Part shown: in pieces, positions 45,673 through 57,373 of the stretch
Layout of the letters: each line of letters begins with the position of its first letter
Numbering within the stretch: position 1 is the stretch's first letter
From: Ectobius pallidus
Lineage: Eukaryota > Arthropoda > Insecta > Blattodea > Ectobiidae
Direction: 5' to 3'
DNA length: 64,000 nt
Assembly (NCBI GenBank): GCA_964059195.1
Contig: CAXKWD010000005.1
Coordinates: 137,159,686 to 137,223,685 of the forward strand
Made by a program: the position numbers and the translations under genes
Notes under the pieces: model-generated
Seen by the model: the letters and a program-made list of their open reading frames with translations, nothing else
Database searches by the model: none
Told to the model about the DNA's origin: nothing

Positions 45673-46202
45673 CATGGGTTTACGGTGGGGGAGGGTTGAG
45701 GGGGTTGAAACCCCCCTGAAATATTTTGTTTAGGATTATAACATCGTGTTAGGAAGTAAATGAAAAACCCTGGTTTGGTTATAATGTTCTGGATTTACTC
45801 CCACAAACCAGCAAAAGGAGTAGTTAAACGAAATTACTACGTCTGCAATAAACTTTCTTGTACAGGAACAAAATAATATAGATACAATAATTCATAAGGC
45901 TCCGCATAAAGAAATCACGTGGATTATAGTCCATAGTGTGTATTACATCCTACAGTGCTAAGATAATTTCTGAAAAAAATTATTTATCGACTATTTAAAA
46001 CAAGAAATGTACAGATAGGTAAAGAAAAAACAGTTTCTAAGACTATGCTGCATAACTGACAGCATAATATTTGTAGTGTATTAATGATCACAATACAACT
46101 TAACTAAAAATAGTGTATTAAGTTACACTTTGCCCAAGGACATGGAGCTGAGACAACATTATATTCAACCCCCTCCAAACAGAATTTCACCGTACGCCCA
46201 TG
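45673..46202 (+). mobile_element. hAT-like non-autonomous element, second family (530 bp), perfect 8-bp target duplication
   Basis: It starts CATGGGTTTACGGTG and ends CACCGTACGCCCATG. The terminal repeats match except for two positions (TT against CG). CACACAAC flanks both ends exactly (45665-45672 and 46203-46210). The subterminal GAGGGGGTTGAA on the left pairs with TTCAACCCCCTC on the right. It shares the CATxGGxxTACG start style with the 13772-14156 family but not its body. No transposase frame is present. Confidence 0.85.
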
Positions 46203-46274
46203 CACACAACCTATCTGAAAATTATCAAACTTCCAGGGAAATTAACATAGCCTATACCTAATTATTTTTGTTTT

Positions 46275-47080
46275 TGAATTGGTAGCCTAATTGGTAAGGG
46301 TCCTTCGCTGTCTAAGTACGAAATTCTGGGTCTTGCTCTCAAACAATACGGTATTTTTTTAGTCAGTGATTGAGGTTTCCTCTTTTTTGGTAACTCGCTA
46401 GTTTCCAGTCGCTCTTTCTTATGTGTGGAACCACCATATCCCTCTTCATTAGAATACCTGATATCAGATCACCAAATCACACTTAAAAGACACAAACTAC
46501 AGCTTCCATGGATACCACGATTTGTGTACACAAGCATGGCAACTTAATCCTATTCCCACTGGAAGCACACAAACGAGATCCATTCCTATGTAAGATAATC
46601 AGTTTGAAATATTAATAAGGCCTTGTAAATAGGAATATAAGTGTTACAGCCTTAAAGTAATAATTTACATTTATTTTACTTTGTAAGTTCTTAAATTTAT
46701 TTGAATAAATTATGCATAAATATAACAGCATGAAGAGAAATGTTTCTTTGGTCGAATAATTAAATAACTGTCCTAATATGAACCAAGCGTCCTGCTTCAT
46801 TAAAATACGTTTATGCGTGAAAGTAAATTATTTTAAATATATACGCAATGCCAATGTTGACCGCAATCGTGATTTGAAGACGATTTGGGGAACAGTTTCT
46901 CCATTATGAAAATAAATAAACTCATAAATTTAAATAATCATATTTTGCCTAGGATCATACACCATACAGAGCATGAAATTTTGGTATGCGAATGATCTTC
47001 ATCATACACCTAACAACTTTTATACACCTGAATTTTTTATATTAATATAAGCAAACGTAAACTTAAATCTTCAGTGGTCT
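46275..47080. other. No gene; weak tRNA-like start at 46280
   Basis: TGGTAGCCTAATTGGTAAGG resembles an A box, and AAATTCTGGGTCTTGCTC sits where a B box would be, but it is degenerate. The rest is AT-rich and unrecognised. Confidence 0.3.
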
Positions 47081-47084
47081 CTAA

Positions 47085-47240
47085 GTTTGAAATCAATAAG
47101 GAGAATTTTAGCAAAATAAATTGTTTATATGAATGACAATTCTAACTTGTGGATAAAATTTCACACATTTTAAGTAAAGCAATACGCTTTTAAACTTATA
47201 TATATCTCCTTTTATACAGTCCTTAAGGGACACAAATACA
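47085..47240 (+). repeat. Dispersed repeat R1 copy
   Basis: It contains ATCAATAAGGAGAATTTTAG and TAACTTGTGGATAAAATTTC, in the order seen in other R1 copies. Confidence 0.4.
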
Positions 47241-47329
47241 CTAAACTCTCGCTAATAAGGCACACATCCCGCCTCTAGTCGCTCAAGCAGAAATTACGCG
47301 CTGCAACAAAGTTAATTATCAAGTTAAGT

Positions 47330-47535
47330 CCACCATCCTAAAAAATAGAGATATGTCCACAGAGTTAAAGATAAAAAGTTCTCTACATTTGTGTCAAGTC
47401 CAGAGAGTCATAATCAAAATTGTACGGTAGTTATGGATGTGTGCCTCATGGGTTTATCCATCTTTAAAGCTATGTTGGGCTGGTATAGTGTGTTAAGTCA
47501 CTCTAATTCTCAGTAACAAGAAAGTGGACTTAACT
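47330..47535. repeat. Inverted repeat, possible DNA-element remnant
   Basis: AAGTTAAGTCCACC near 47331 pairs with GTGGACTTAACTC near 47526. CTCTCGCTAATAAGGCACAC just upstream resembles phrases in Tc1/pogo-type element ends. The class is uncertain. Confidence 0.35.
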
Positions 47536-47539
47536 CTCT

Positions 47540-49150
47540 TTGCCCGCGCACCCCGGTAATCACAACATGTTTCATAGTGAGTGATAAGCCTACTACTCTA
47601 TATGTAAACATTCAAGGACTAAGTTTTCTAGGAAAATGAATAAATCTTTGGATGTAATAAAGTACCAGTATAGTCCCTACATGTTTTAACTAAATTTCAG
47701 ACACTCTAAAAAATCCGGCACTTCTGCCAATCCCGCACCCATATGTGCAAGGAATGGTCGAATTAATGTGAGTTTAGTTTATACGTCATTAGCAGAGGAA
47801 AGGTTAAATAAATTCTAATTGAATTTTAACCTATAAACATTACAATTACAATGTTCACTTGTATTACACTTAGTAATAATTTAGGACAATTTTCTCTAAT
47901 TACATTTGAGCGAAATACTGAGTGGAAGAGACAACTTTAAGAGGACTACTGTCCACTTGACAAAATCTATTAGTTAAATTAGTTAAACAGTTAAATGAAA
48001 AACTGAAGTATAGAATAAACTTCATTAAATTTTATTTTCTTAATTGCAAATAAATTTTTCATCAGCAATAAAAATGATTAATTCGAGAGTATGCAATTTG
48101 TTATTTATTTATTATTACAGAAATACAGATGTGCATATAACAAACATTTTCTTGCAAGACACAAAATAAAATAAAAATTTGGCCCCCAGATGAGCAAAGC
48201 TCATGATTAGGGGCTAGAAATGAATTATATTTGGGAAAAACAGAGATATTTATAAAATGCAAAGCATAAAAATTTAATATAGAAAACATTTAACCGTGTT
48301 TAAAATACCAAAAATTAAACATATAAATGTATAATGTTACCAGAAAATTAACTTAATTTTACAAACTATGTTCGAAAAAATTAATTGAAACTAATGAAGA
48401 GACAAAACTATTATACATTTTTATTATTCAAATTAAACAGTTTTTATTTTATTTTATATTTTATTTTCATCTTAAAACGGTTGAGACTGTATTTTATGAA
48501 TTCAGGGTGCTCAGCAATAAACGTATTATACAGTTTCAAACCAAAGTTTAGATCATGTTTTAGAACAATTCGCTATAAAGAACAAAAATATATGATATCT
48601 ATTGCTGAATAGTAAGTATTTAAATCTAAGAATCTCTCAAATTAACCCACCATGACGTTTTAAAAAATAACTGCACCTGGGATTAGTCTTCCGTGTAGCT
48701 CTCGCCCACACATGAAATAATATCCACGTGCACTCAGAGCGAGTTCTTACGTGTTTATGACCCGTGCACATGACACAAATTACATGTCAATATACCTTCT
48801 ACCTTAAAATTACAGTATATTTTATTTGCTATAAATATGACACATGGCATTCTACATACTTCCTTGTAAAATGATTGGAGCAGGCATGTAATGTAATGTT
48901 GGTATAGGACGGAAGTAATTCGATCCTTATATTCTAAAGGCAAACCGAATTCATTATATTGTATGAAACAAATAGTTATTTATGAGGTTAAGAGAAGGAT
49001 TTTATTTTGCGGAACGAGACCGTAAGGGCAAGAAGCAATCCTACGAGCAAAATAGCAAAATAAAATCAATTTACCACGTGTATCATATACTACTTTTTAC
49101 ACAGCCGTTAAAATTAGTGAAATGCTGTATTAACAAAAGTTATTGGAATG
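47540..49150. other. No gene seen
   Basis: AT-rich. 47696-47775 has AATCCGGCACTTCTGCCAAT, again reminiscent of pogo/Tigger remnants but without a terminus. Frames of 62-75 codons show no motif. Confidence 0.35.
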
Positions 49151-49156
49151 AATTAT

Positions 49157-49430
49157 GCACCGTGGAGCCAGTTATATTGCAGTGCGCAGACAGCTGACAG
49201 CTATTAATGATTTTCTCGTACACTGCTGCCAACATAATGACAACGCTCTTCACCCACCAAGTATGACGATTTTACAATCACTGTGAGAAATTTCACATTA
49301 AAAAGTCGTAGTGAATTTAAGATGTTAAATTTTTTATCAAACTGTGTCTATTTAATAATCATATACAAATTAATATGTTTAACTAAAATAGTATTTTCCA
49401 TGTGACGGATAACAAAGTTGGTTATCCTGG
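49157..49430 (+). repeat. Dispersed repeat R2, copy 1
   Basis: This roughly 270-bp stretch recurs at 50771-51036 in the same orientation. Shared blocks are CTCGTACACTGCTGCCAACA, GACGATTTTACAATCACTGT and CAAACTGTGTCTATTTAATA. No termini or duplication were recognised. Confidence 0.75.
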
Positions 49431-49940
49431 AGTGTTATAATTTTACACTACTCAGTGGAATAATTCTCTCCTTTTAATTCAAATCATCTGTAGATATAGC
49501 AAAAATATTCTTAGACATAGGTCTACTGACGTCAAAACCGACAAAGAACAAATGAACTGAATAAATGATGAATATAAACTGACTCAATGGAAAACATTAC
49601 TGAACGAAAGATAAGCAAACGAATGAATGTAGAAAATACTGAAACGAAAAAAAAAAGACACAAAGAAACAAACAAAATCTTGAAGAAAGTGCAAGAGGAC
49701 GAAGGCTGAGGATTTGCTCTTCACTAATAAAGCAGGTTCTTTGGCTCTCAGACACAACATTCAATGATCACAGGAAAATAAATTGCTCCCTTAACAGAAA
49801 AAAAAAAAGCTGTGGTCTATTGAACTACATTGCCTAACCAATAGAAACATAATACTTCATTATAATAATATGTTCCTAGGGTTGCTTCTCATATTAATTT
49901 ATTTTACAAGTTGATTCAATACATGATGATTGTGCCGCCA
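49431..49940. other. No gene seen
   Basis: AT-rich, A-rich tracts at about 49647-49656 and 49799-49809. Confidence 0.4.
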
Positions 49941-49944
49941 GGAT

Positions 49945-50037
49945 GATTTTCAACTTAAAAATCCCATTGAACTAATTTTAGAGGGAACCCGCGACCTTCT
50001 GTTACAAGTGCCTGCTTCGATTACATCATGACGTACT
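49945..50037 (-). mobile_element. SINE-C head fragment, minus strand
   Basis: AACCCGCGACCTTCTGTTAC followed by a stretch ending ATCATGACGTAC matches the minus-strand head of the SINE-C copies at 37926-38232 and 55953-56255. The start (CAACTTAAAAATCCCATTGA) matches their head-body joint. The body is missing. Confidence 0.55.
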
Positions 50038-50039
50038 TA

Positions 50040-50770
50040 GTTTATTCTACAGAATGCAATATATAAAACACGTAAAGTTCACAGGCATACGGAAAAAGTG
50101 AAACTGTAAAAGTAGACCACAAATTATAATATGCCACATATAAGAGTAGATGTGACCATTGCTGGAGGCGTTCTACGTGAAATTTTGGCAAGTTCCACCC
50201 TACACAAACATGCGAGCGAATTCGTGATCATACCGCCTTAAATTCCCGTTTGCTCTTGTAAAAGAGTTTGCACTGGCAAACATTTCAGATCGTGCCTAGA
50301 ATAAATGTAATGTGCCCCCGGCGCCCAGTCATGCTTCCACTGACTACACTGAATTAACGTCACAGAAATCAGTTCAAGTATTTCATCCTACATTCATTAA
50401 GATTACTCTTTAGTAAGTTGCAACATTACTAAAATGCTATTAAGCGCAAATGCATTCCTTTTCAATTGATAACCTAATTCTCCATTCGTTTAATTAAGCA
50501 GCTTTACTGACGCAAGAAATTATTTGGTATAAAATAAGGATAAAAAGAGAATTTATCAATTATTTTATTTATTAACAAATCAACCAGTCAGTCAATGACT
50601 TATCTAATAAAAACAGGTAATAGGTATCATGAAAATTTTTTTTTTGCTGATTTGTACAATACTGCACTTACACGAAGTGCCACATCTTGAACATATCTGC
50701 CAGTCAGTTGTTTTGCTGACAAACTGTCGAATTTGTCTGCTAAAAGTTTAGCTTTTTCTCAAACAATCAT
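50040..50770. other. No gene seen
   Basis: Unrecognised sequence; no frame with a motif. Confidence 0.4.
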
Positions 50771-51034
50771 TTACCGTGGAGCTAGTTATATTGCAGCGCG
50801 CAGACAGCTCACAGCTGTTAATGGTTTTCTCGTACACTGCTGCCAACATAATGATAATGCTCTTCATCCACCAAATATGACGATTTTACAATCACTGTGA
50901 GAAATTTCACATTTACAAAGTCTTAGTGGATTTTAATATGTTCAGTTTTATCAAACTGTGTCTATTTAATAATGCTATACAAATATTTTAAACTAAAAGA
51001 GTATTCTCCTTGTGACGAATACCAAACTTGGTTA
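50771..51034 (+). repeat. Dispersed repeat R2, copy 2
   Basis: It aligns with 49157-49430. It ends where a pogo-like terminus begins, suggesting that the copy, or its boundary, was set by that insertion. Confidence 0.75.
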
Positions 51035-51156
51035 CCGGCCCTGAAAGAGGGTTTCTCGATGCTCGTTGCTGTAAACAACACTTGAATACGGCCTCAAAGC
51101 GATCCGTATAATTGGCGATCCGGATAGTTGGAGTTCGGATAATTGGAGTTCTACTG
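51035..51156 (-). mobile_element. pogo/Tigger-like terminal fragment
   Basis: The reverse strand starts CAGTAGAACTCCAATTATCC followed by GAACTCCAACTATCCGGATC, next to a TA (51157-51158). CAGTAGAACCCC...TATCCG ends are typical of pogo/Tigger elements. The other end is not seen; about 120 bp remain. A similar start lies at the right edge of the window. Confidence 0.6.
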
Positions 51157-51159
51157 TAC

Positions 51160-52440
51160 TACTAAATTAATAGGCTACCTACAAGTCGTATGCTTCCAAA
51201 GCCTTGAAGGATTTTTCAGCCTATATATCCTCTATGTCCTCTGCGTCATTGAACTAATTAATCATAAAATCGCTAACATGCAAATATCCTTTGACTTGAA
51301 GCTATATTTCTCCCAGTGACCTTTAGTCCTATATAATTAAATTGCAGAGAACCCATGCAATAGTCACCGGTGTCATGGTTTCCAATCCAGACTAAGGCAA
51401 GGATGTTATTTCGTCAGAGTGTTGTAATCAATCGCGCTTGCAGGAGAGCTGATTTGAATTCTAGGCCTGCTTTTGGAGTAAGACGATGAAGACATTCTTA
51501 GAAACGAGGCTTTGTGCATTATCAGGATCCATTATGCAGGAACATGTTACGATACGCAACCAAGTAATTGCACATCCCCAAGAACACATAAACATATAAC
51601 GGCAGTTTTATGTACCTACTGTGCTTCAAGCATTTAACGTACAGTACTTAAGGGGTATTTAAAACAAAGTTCAGAAGGAAACTATCACCTTTTACTGCCA
51701 GTCACTTTTATCTACTTTACACTTCTGTAACGGGCTGTTGTAACAGGAATATTGCGAAACGGTAATATATGTCGAGAAAGAACAATATGTGTAAGAACCT
51801 ATGTCCTTAGGCCTATAGTTCTGATCAGAGAAAATACTCACATGCCTAAACTAGTATCGCAAAGTTGTGGCCACGTTAATATGACCTATTCCCACACATT
51901 AAAAAAAAGAATACAACATTATTCTGTAATGTAAAAATCGATTACCAATATGTACTGTACATGATATTAGTTAGTTGCTTTCCCAATCTCAAAGACTTTT
52001 ATTTAATTTCTGATTTCTGATTTCTGAATTGACTATTGCTTGTAGACGAAACATAAAACTTCTAGCAATACATACCAACATAGGCTTATACATATGCATT
52101 GGGACATATATCACACACACCAGATTAAATTCATTATACTGTAGGATTCATATCTATACTTCGTACATCATTCCGCAGGGCATTTTAATTAATCAGTGAG
52201 TTCTTTACTAATACGTTGCAAAAAATGCCATATTCTACAGATTATCTTATTGTTTAGACATTTAAATTAGTACTCTTTTTTCGATTGAACAATGCCGTAC
52301 GTCCAAGTGCAAATATGTTGACTTCAAATTACAGTCGGAAGAACACCATCATAAGTTTCCTTTTTCTTCTTATTCTCTTCTTAGCCTTCATGATCATCAA
52401 CAAACTGGAGTCACAACGCTTGTAGGCTTTATCATCACTA
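51160..52440. other. No gene seen
   Basis: AT-rich; CACCGGTG palindrome near 51365 and no recognised repeat. Confidence 0.4.
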
Positions 52441-52862
52441 GGGACTGGATTCTTAGGTTTTAAACTATTTTGTTCTTTGCTAGCTAAGTGTGATATTTTA
52501 ACATAATTATCCGTTTCGATGTCATGGCAGTCACATAGTTCAATATCATAAAACCTAAAAAGGCTAAATAAGACATGGCAAAACTACTTTTAGTAATTAA
52601 AGCACGATAAAATATTTAACAAACTAATAATGCATAATTAATATAATTATGATTTTTAACTAAAAATTACTTTTTAAATATCTGTGTACATTTTGAATCT
52701 TGCTCATTGTTACAAGTACATTTCGTAAGGGAAAATATAGCATTGTTGTAATTCTGTCATTTTGTACCACATCGTCACGATAAAGGCAAGCGTTAACGAA
52801 CCGTAATCCTCGCTTCCCTTAGAAGCAAATTAAAGAAATTCTTAAGAAGATTACAAGAAGCA
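52441..52862 (-). mobile_element. T1 family, partial inverted copy
   Basis: It begins GGACTGGATTCTTAGGTTTT, the reverse complement of the T1 right end. It continues through GCTAGCTAAGTGTGATATTT, GGCTAAATAAGACAT and TGTACCACATCGT, all present in reverse order in 42166-42925. It stops about 420 bp in, so the left half is missing. Confidence 0.65.
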
Positions 52863-53685
52863 AAAAATGTCCCTATTAGTTCTGCCATGAAAATACAAGT
52901 AAAAATAAAATTAATACTTTACATATTTCCAAGGTGTTGATTGCACTTATTAAAATGCCACTTAAATACTTCTCTGAAATCGTAAAAAGAACTAAAAACT
53001 ATTTTAATATGTTTAATATGTACCTAGGTATATCGACACACACCTATCTATTAAGCTCGGGTCATCAAAGTAGGCAGGGCCTACGAATTTCGGATTTCAG
53101 GATCGAATACTATACTTTCCTTAACCGGAGCACCTGTGGTAAAGGTGCAGAAAGTTAAAAAAAAAAAGCACCTGTTTTGAAAGAACGGTTACGAAAATAA
53201 CATTTCTTATATGTAAGATTTCTATCAGCCGCTGGGTTAATAAATCATTTTGTAACTTAACGAATACCCACCCAAAAGTAACGACTTGGACTATTTCGTT
53301 AAAAGAGTTTAATGCTACCATTCTCTGCGAAGGTCACGTGTCCAGCTCGCAAACTCCTCAAGCTTTTGCCAAAACTGCTCCGCCCTTTCCAGTCACATCC
53401 CACATTGAACAACTTTTCTCCTACAGACCAATCTCCAACAAGGTGATACATTCAGGTCACATTTTTCCCTATAACCAACAAATATTTCACAAAATACCAA
53501 TTGCTATGTTTCCTAAATGTTAACAAGTTTCATTCGTGTTAGCATTGGATATAATGGATACTTTCCAAATAACTGATACAAATAGAACCAATGACCTGAA
53601 AGCATTCATTCAAACAAGAAGAGAAATGCTAACTCTACCACAGCAATACACAACTACAGCCAGGTCTATAAACGATGTTAGATTG
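52863..53685. other. No supported gene
   Basis: Frames at 52934-53158, 53338-53523 and 53536-53796 show no motif. A CTCAAGCTTTTGCC stretch near 53360 begins a slightly GC-richer patch. Confidence 0.35.
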
Positions 53686-53687
53686 TC

Positions 53688-53688
<1 letters not shown>

Positions 53689-53772
<84 letters not shown>

Positions 53773-53797
53773 TATAATAATAATAATAAAAATTAGT
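53689..53797. repeat. AAT microsatellite (about 100 bp)
   Basis: A run of AAT units with one GTAATA interruption, continuing to about 53790. The poly-isoleucine frame over it is an artefact. Confidence 0.9.
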
Positions 53798-53959
53798 AAA
53801 AATACACGCCTTCAGATTTAAAAACTCTTGGAGCATAAAACAAGTCGTGTATTCCCCAAGACATCACAAATAATATACTAATTAGGAAAAAATTAGGAAT
53901 CGTTCATTGACAACATACAGTCACAGATTACAGCTAACATTCATTACCAGAGTAGGCCT

Positions 53960-54110
53960 AATGATAATTCTTTCACACTGGCTATGTAGAGTCAGACTGA
54001 AAAATTCAATGCCATAGCTAGGATTTGAGCCACAGATCTTCGGTTCTCCATGCCGATCCTCTGCCACTTGAGCTATCATGGCAACGTTCCGGTACAACAT
54101 TAATTTCTCC
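53960..54110 (-). mobile_element. SINE-B, left arm of a head-to-head pair
   Basis: The reverse strand reads GATAGCTCAAGTGGCAGAGG (A box) and TGTGGCTCAAATCCTAGC (B box). The tail follows: GGCATTGAATTTTTCAGTCT and GCCAGTGTGAAAGAATTATC. The 3' end is intact. The 5' end meets the head of the next copy at about 54110. Confidence 0.82.
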
Positions 54111-54259
54111 GGGATATGTGAGCCAGTTGGAGAATTTAATGCTGTGCCGGCACGTCGCCATTGTAGCTCAAGTGGCAGATCTGCGGCACGGAAAGCCGAA
54201 GATCTGTGGTTCAAATCCCTTCTGTGACATTTAATTTTTCAGGTTGACTTTCTCTTTCC
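54111..54259 (+). mobile_element. SINE-B, right arm of a head-to-head pair
   Basis: It starts with the leader GTGAGCCAGTTGGAGAATTT, then TGTAGCTCAAGTGGCAGATC (A box) and TGTGGTTCAAATCCCTTC (B box). It ends TTTTTCAGGTTGACTTTCTC shortly after, lacking the last tail block. Confidence 0.8.
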
Positions 54260-54261
54260 AT

Positions 54262-54985
54262 TCATTACTAGAGCTGCAACAGTCCCCATGACAGGCCTAC
54301 ATTCCAAACATCTCATTCTATTGATGGTAGGAAAAAATGAACGTAGAATAAGTATTATAGGCATGTTATTATATGTTCTAAAAAAAATGGAAGAAAAATC
54401 ACTGAGTATTGCACGCATGATATTATATGTTCTAAAAATTGTGGAAGAAAAATCACTATAAATCTTTTTAATTAAAAACCAATATAGCTCCAAAAATCTA
54501 CTAAAACATCTTCCTCAATATATAAACTACTTTCTCACATGTTTCCTGGAGGCAATATCTAACTGAGAGCTTTAATCCTTCTTCGCATATAAACTGATTA
54601 TTTATCAACGAGTCAGGCTCCAGTTTCATCTACCAATAGGCCTAATTATTCCAAGATGAAGATTTTTTGAACCTCGCATGTTTTTATAAAAATTATAAAT
54701 AGGCTACTACAAATTTATGTAACTTTGTTTCATTGAAAATATCTGGAATAGGAATTCGACCGACAAGAAATTTAAGTAATCTATTAGAGGCAATTCTAAA
54801 ACCTGGAACTCCATGCAAATATTTGTCAACTCTTCAATTGAAGATTATTCACGACTAACCTAGAAACTAAAATTAATTTCATTTCTTCTTTTCCTTCATT
54901 TAACAAATAATTTTCGTTTATCTCTCTATGAGGCCCTTCTTGGTTTTCGAAATATGATATCAAATAAAAGTAGTATCCCATTAAT
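54262..54985. other. No gene seen; small duplication near 54360-54450
   Basis: ATTATATGTTCTAAAAA and GGAAGAAAAATCACT occur twice about 60 bp apart (54366 and 54421), an old local duplication. The minus-strand frame at 54239-54493 translates it. Confidence 0.45.
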
Positions 54986-54988
54986 AGC

Positions 54989-55175
54989 ACTATGGCCCTG
55001 GGGTCGACTGAGCCTCCAACAAAAATGAGTACCAGGAGCAATCCTGGGGGTAAAGGCGACCGGTGCGTAAGGCTGACAACCTTATCTTCATGTGCCGAAT
55101 GTCCAAAATCTGAGAGCCTCAACCTCCTGGAACCCTCTGGACCTCCATGGCCTGTATAGGGATCACTTCACTTTA
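54989..55175 (+). mobile_element. SINE-C body and 3' end, 5'-truncated
   Basis: ATGGCCCTGGGGTCGACTGA, GGAGCAATCCTGGGGGTAAA, GTGCGTAAGGCTGACAACCT and CTCCATGGCCTGTATAGGGA match the complete SINE-C in order. It ends in ACTTCACTTTATC. The tRNA-like head is missing. Confidence 0.82.
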
Positions 55176-55950
55176 TCCTATTGATAAAAGCCTTTAACAA
55201 ATCATTTGGTTAAAAGAACTAGAATCTAGTTTCATGCTGACTAGAAGTACTTTTAACGGTGTTGCACTACCAATTTAAGAAATTCGTCATTGAAAAGAAT
55301 GTAAGATTTCTTTTGTTCGTTCAAGGAAACTAAAGGACAGTGGCATGAAAGTCATTGTTCGCTTTGTAAAATATAGCCTACAGTTTAATGGGGCGTGTAA
55401 AAACAGAGCTATAGGTGTAAAGACAGTAATGATAACGTTAATTGTACGTACAATTGTCTAGGTGGGTGTATTACACACTTTCGATAATTGGCCAGATTTA
55501 CCGCATAACTCTGTATATGGAATGTGTGAAATTGGTTTTAATGACGTAATCCTCAACTCGAAGTGACTGATTCGTGTCTGAAACACTTACCGTCACAACT
55601 GTGGAATGCTATATACCGACAAGTTAACTAGGAAATCAGGGGGAATACTACTGGAATTGATAGGAGGAAACGATCAAGGCATTATGTAAGTGAAACTGAG
55701 GACTTGGGTTTAGGATAACATTTAAAAAGTATGTATATATGCAAATTACATTCTTGTAAATAATTACCAAAAGAATCCTTCTTCGCGCGAGTGCTAATGA
55801 GGAAATTGCACTGGTAAGTTGTAAAGACATATTTTTCCGCGTAACTATTCTGAAAGCATTTATTAAGTATATTTTCATTTTACACAGGAATTAGTTGATG
55901 TCTTAAAACAGAATTGTAATATAATTTTTTTAACATTTCCATAGAAAACA
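55176..55950. other. No gene seen
   Basis: Unrecognised sequence; minus frame 55648-55878 has no motif. Confidence 0.4.
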
Positions 55951-55952
55951 TA

Positions 55953-56255
55953 AAAAGTGTTCCCTATACAACCCCTAAGGGAGGCCCTAAGGGTTCCAGG
56001 AGGTTGAGGCTCCCAAATTTGAGACATTCTTCACATGAAAGTGGTAAGACCGTCAGCCTTACTCAACGGCCGCTTTACCCCCAGGATAGCTCCTGGTACT
56101 CATTTCTGGTAGAGGCTGAGTCGACCCCAGCCAGGAGCATAGTGCAACCAGAAGGATCAGGACAATTGAAAAATCCCAATGACCTCTTCGGGGATCACAC
56201 CCGCGACCTTCTGGTTTATAGCACAGTGCTTCAACCATTACACCACGGCGTACTC
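55953..56255 (-). mobile_element. SINE-C, near-full-length copy, minus strand
   Basis: The head on the reverse strand reads AGTACGCCGTGGTGTAATGG (A box) and GGTCGCGGGTGTGATCCCCG, a B box with a changed TTCGA core. The body blocks follow in order to CTCAACCTCCTGGAACCC. An extra CAGCC and AGGAGCATAG stretch sits after GTCGACCC. Frames of 117-121 codons on both strands are artefacts. Confidence 0.85.
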
Positions 56256-56283
56256 GGTTTGGAAAATATAAGAGTTGATAAAT

Positions 56284-56285
<2 letters not shown>

Positions 56286-56317
<32 letters not shown>
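56286..56317. repeat. TA dinucleotide repeat
   Basis: About 15 TA units, just beyond the SINE-C head. Confidence 0.9.
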
Positions 56318-56318
<1 letters not shown>

Positions 56319-56319
56319 G

Positions 56320-57097
56320 TATATGTATGTACACACACAAGATTATGCCTACTATGAAATGAAAACTTCTTATCAATACCATATATTGAAATATGTATTT
56401 CTTGTTAGAAAAATAGGTTAACATTTTAATAAAATTTAATATTATTTATTGTCCCCTGATTCTAGGCTATTATACCTCTTCCATTAAACACATGATCATA
56501 CACATATGCACTTATACACACACTCTTAAGATCAACACGAGTTTAGCTGATATGTTGCATATAGGCTTGTCGGTTGTCAATGTCGTATTGACAAATCAGA
56601 CCATGTGAAGGTTGCCAGTGCTTTATGTCTCAGCTAACACAATGGAATACAATATTTACGGTCATTACCATGAATCTATTCCTGGTGACACGTCAGTCAC
56701 ACTAACCTTGACCTGTAATTAAAACACTACTTTCTCCATCACGCAATTCCTATTTCTGTAGTGAAAATGTGTGGTATGTCGAATCAATCGGATTTAGACC
56801 TTCACTACCACGCGGTGCATGCCATTTCGCTTGTCGTGACCACTCTGCGAGCTTACCAAATGCGAATGCACTTTAAACAAGACAGCTGTCTTCAGCTGTG
56901 TCGTTCGCATTTCCCTTTAATTATTTTCACGAATTACCAAACATAGGATAAAGTTTATATCTCGTTTAGTCTATTGTTACTTTATTAGATAGTATAAGAT
57001 AATCACGAAATTGAGAAACTCTACAGCCTACGTCTATCATGCAAATTTCTCAGGAGACAAAAAATGTTTATTTTCTTTAGCTGGACTCTAATAAGAC
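56320..57097. other. No gene seen
   Basis: The 61-codon frame at 56761-56946 lies in a GC-richer patch but has no recognised motif. Confidence 0.35.
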
Positions 57098-57105
57098 ACT
57101 AAGGG

Positions 57106-57373
57106 CATAGGCGTAACGAGGGGGGGTTTGGGGGTTTGAACCCCCCCCCCCCCATTGATTAAAAAAGGGGAAATTTTACTATTTATTTTATTATTGTGAT
57201 ATATCACCTTTTTAAAAAATCTGCTTATAAATTACTTAATGAGTTTAAAGGGTGGGAAGCTTAAAACTCGTTATTGTGAATCTTAATTTTTAAAATTTTC
57301 CGGGGGGAGGACCCCGGAACCCCCCTCTCCAGATGTTATAACCCCCCATATGGTCGGCCTGGTTACGCCTATG
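57106..57373 (+). mobile_element. hAT-like element, copy 2 (left end of the composite)
   Basis: It starts CATAGGCGTAACGAGG and ends GGTTACGCCTATG. The body matches 13772-14156 but with a single GGAAGCTTAAAACTCGTTAT unit instead of three. The C run after GGTTTGAA is expanded to about 14. Confidence 0.85.

Noticed and set aside
56004..56424. 117- and 121-codon frames on both strands
   Set aside because: They translate a SINE-C copy and a TA microsatellite.
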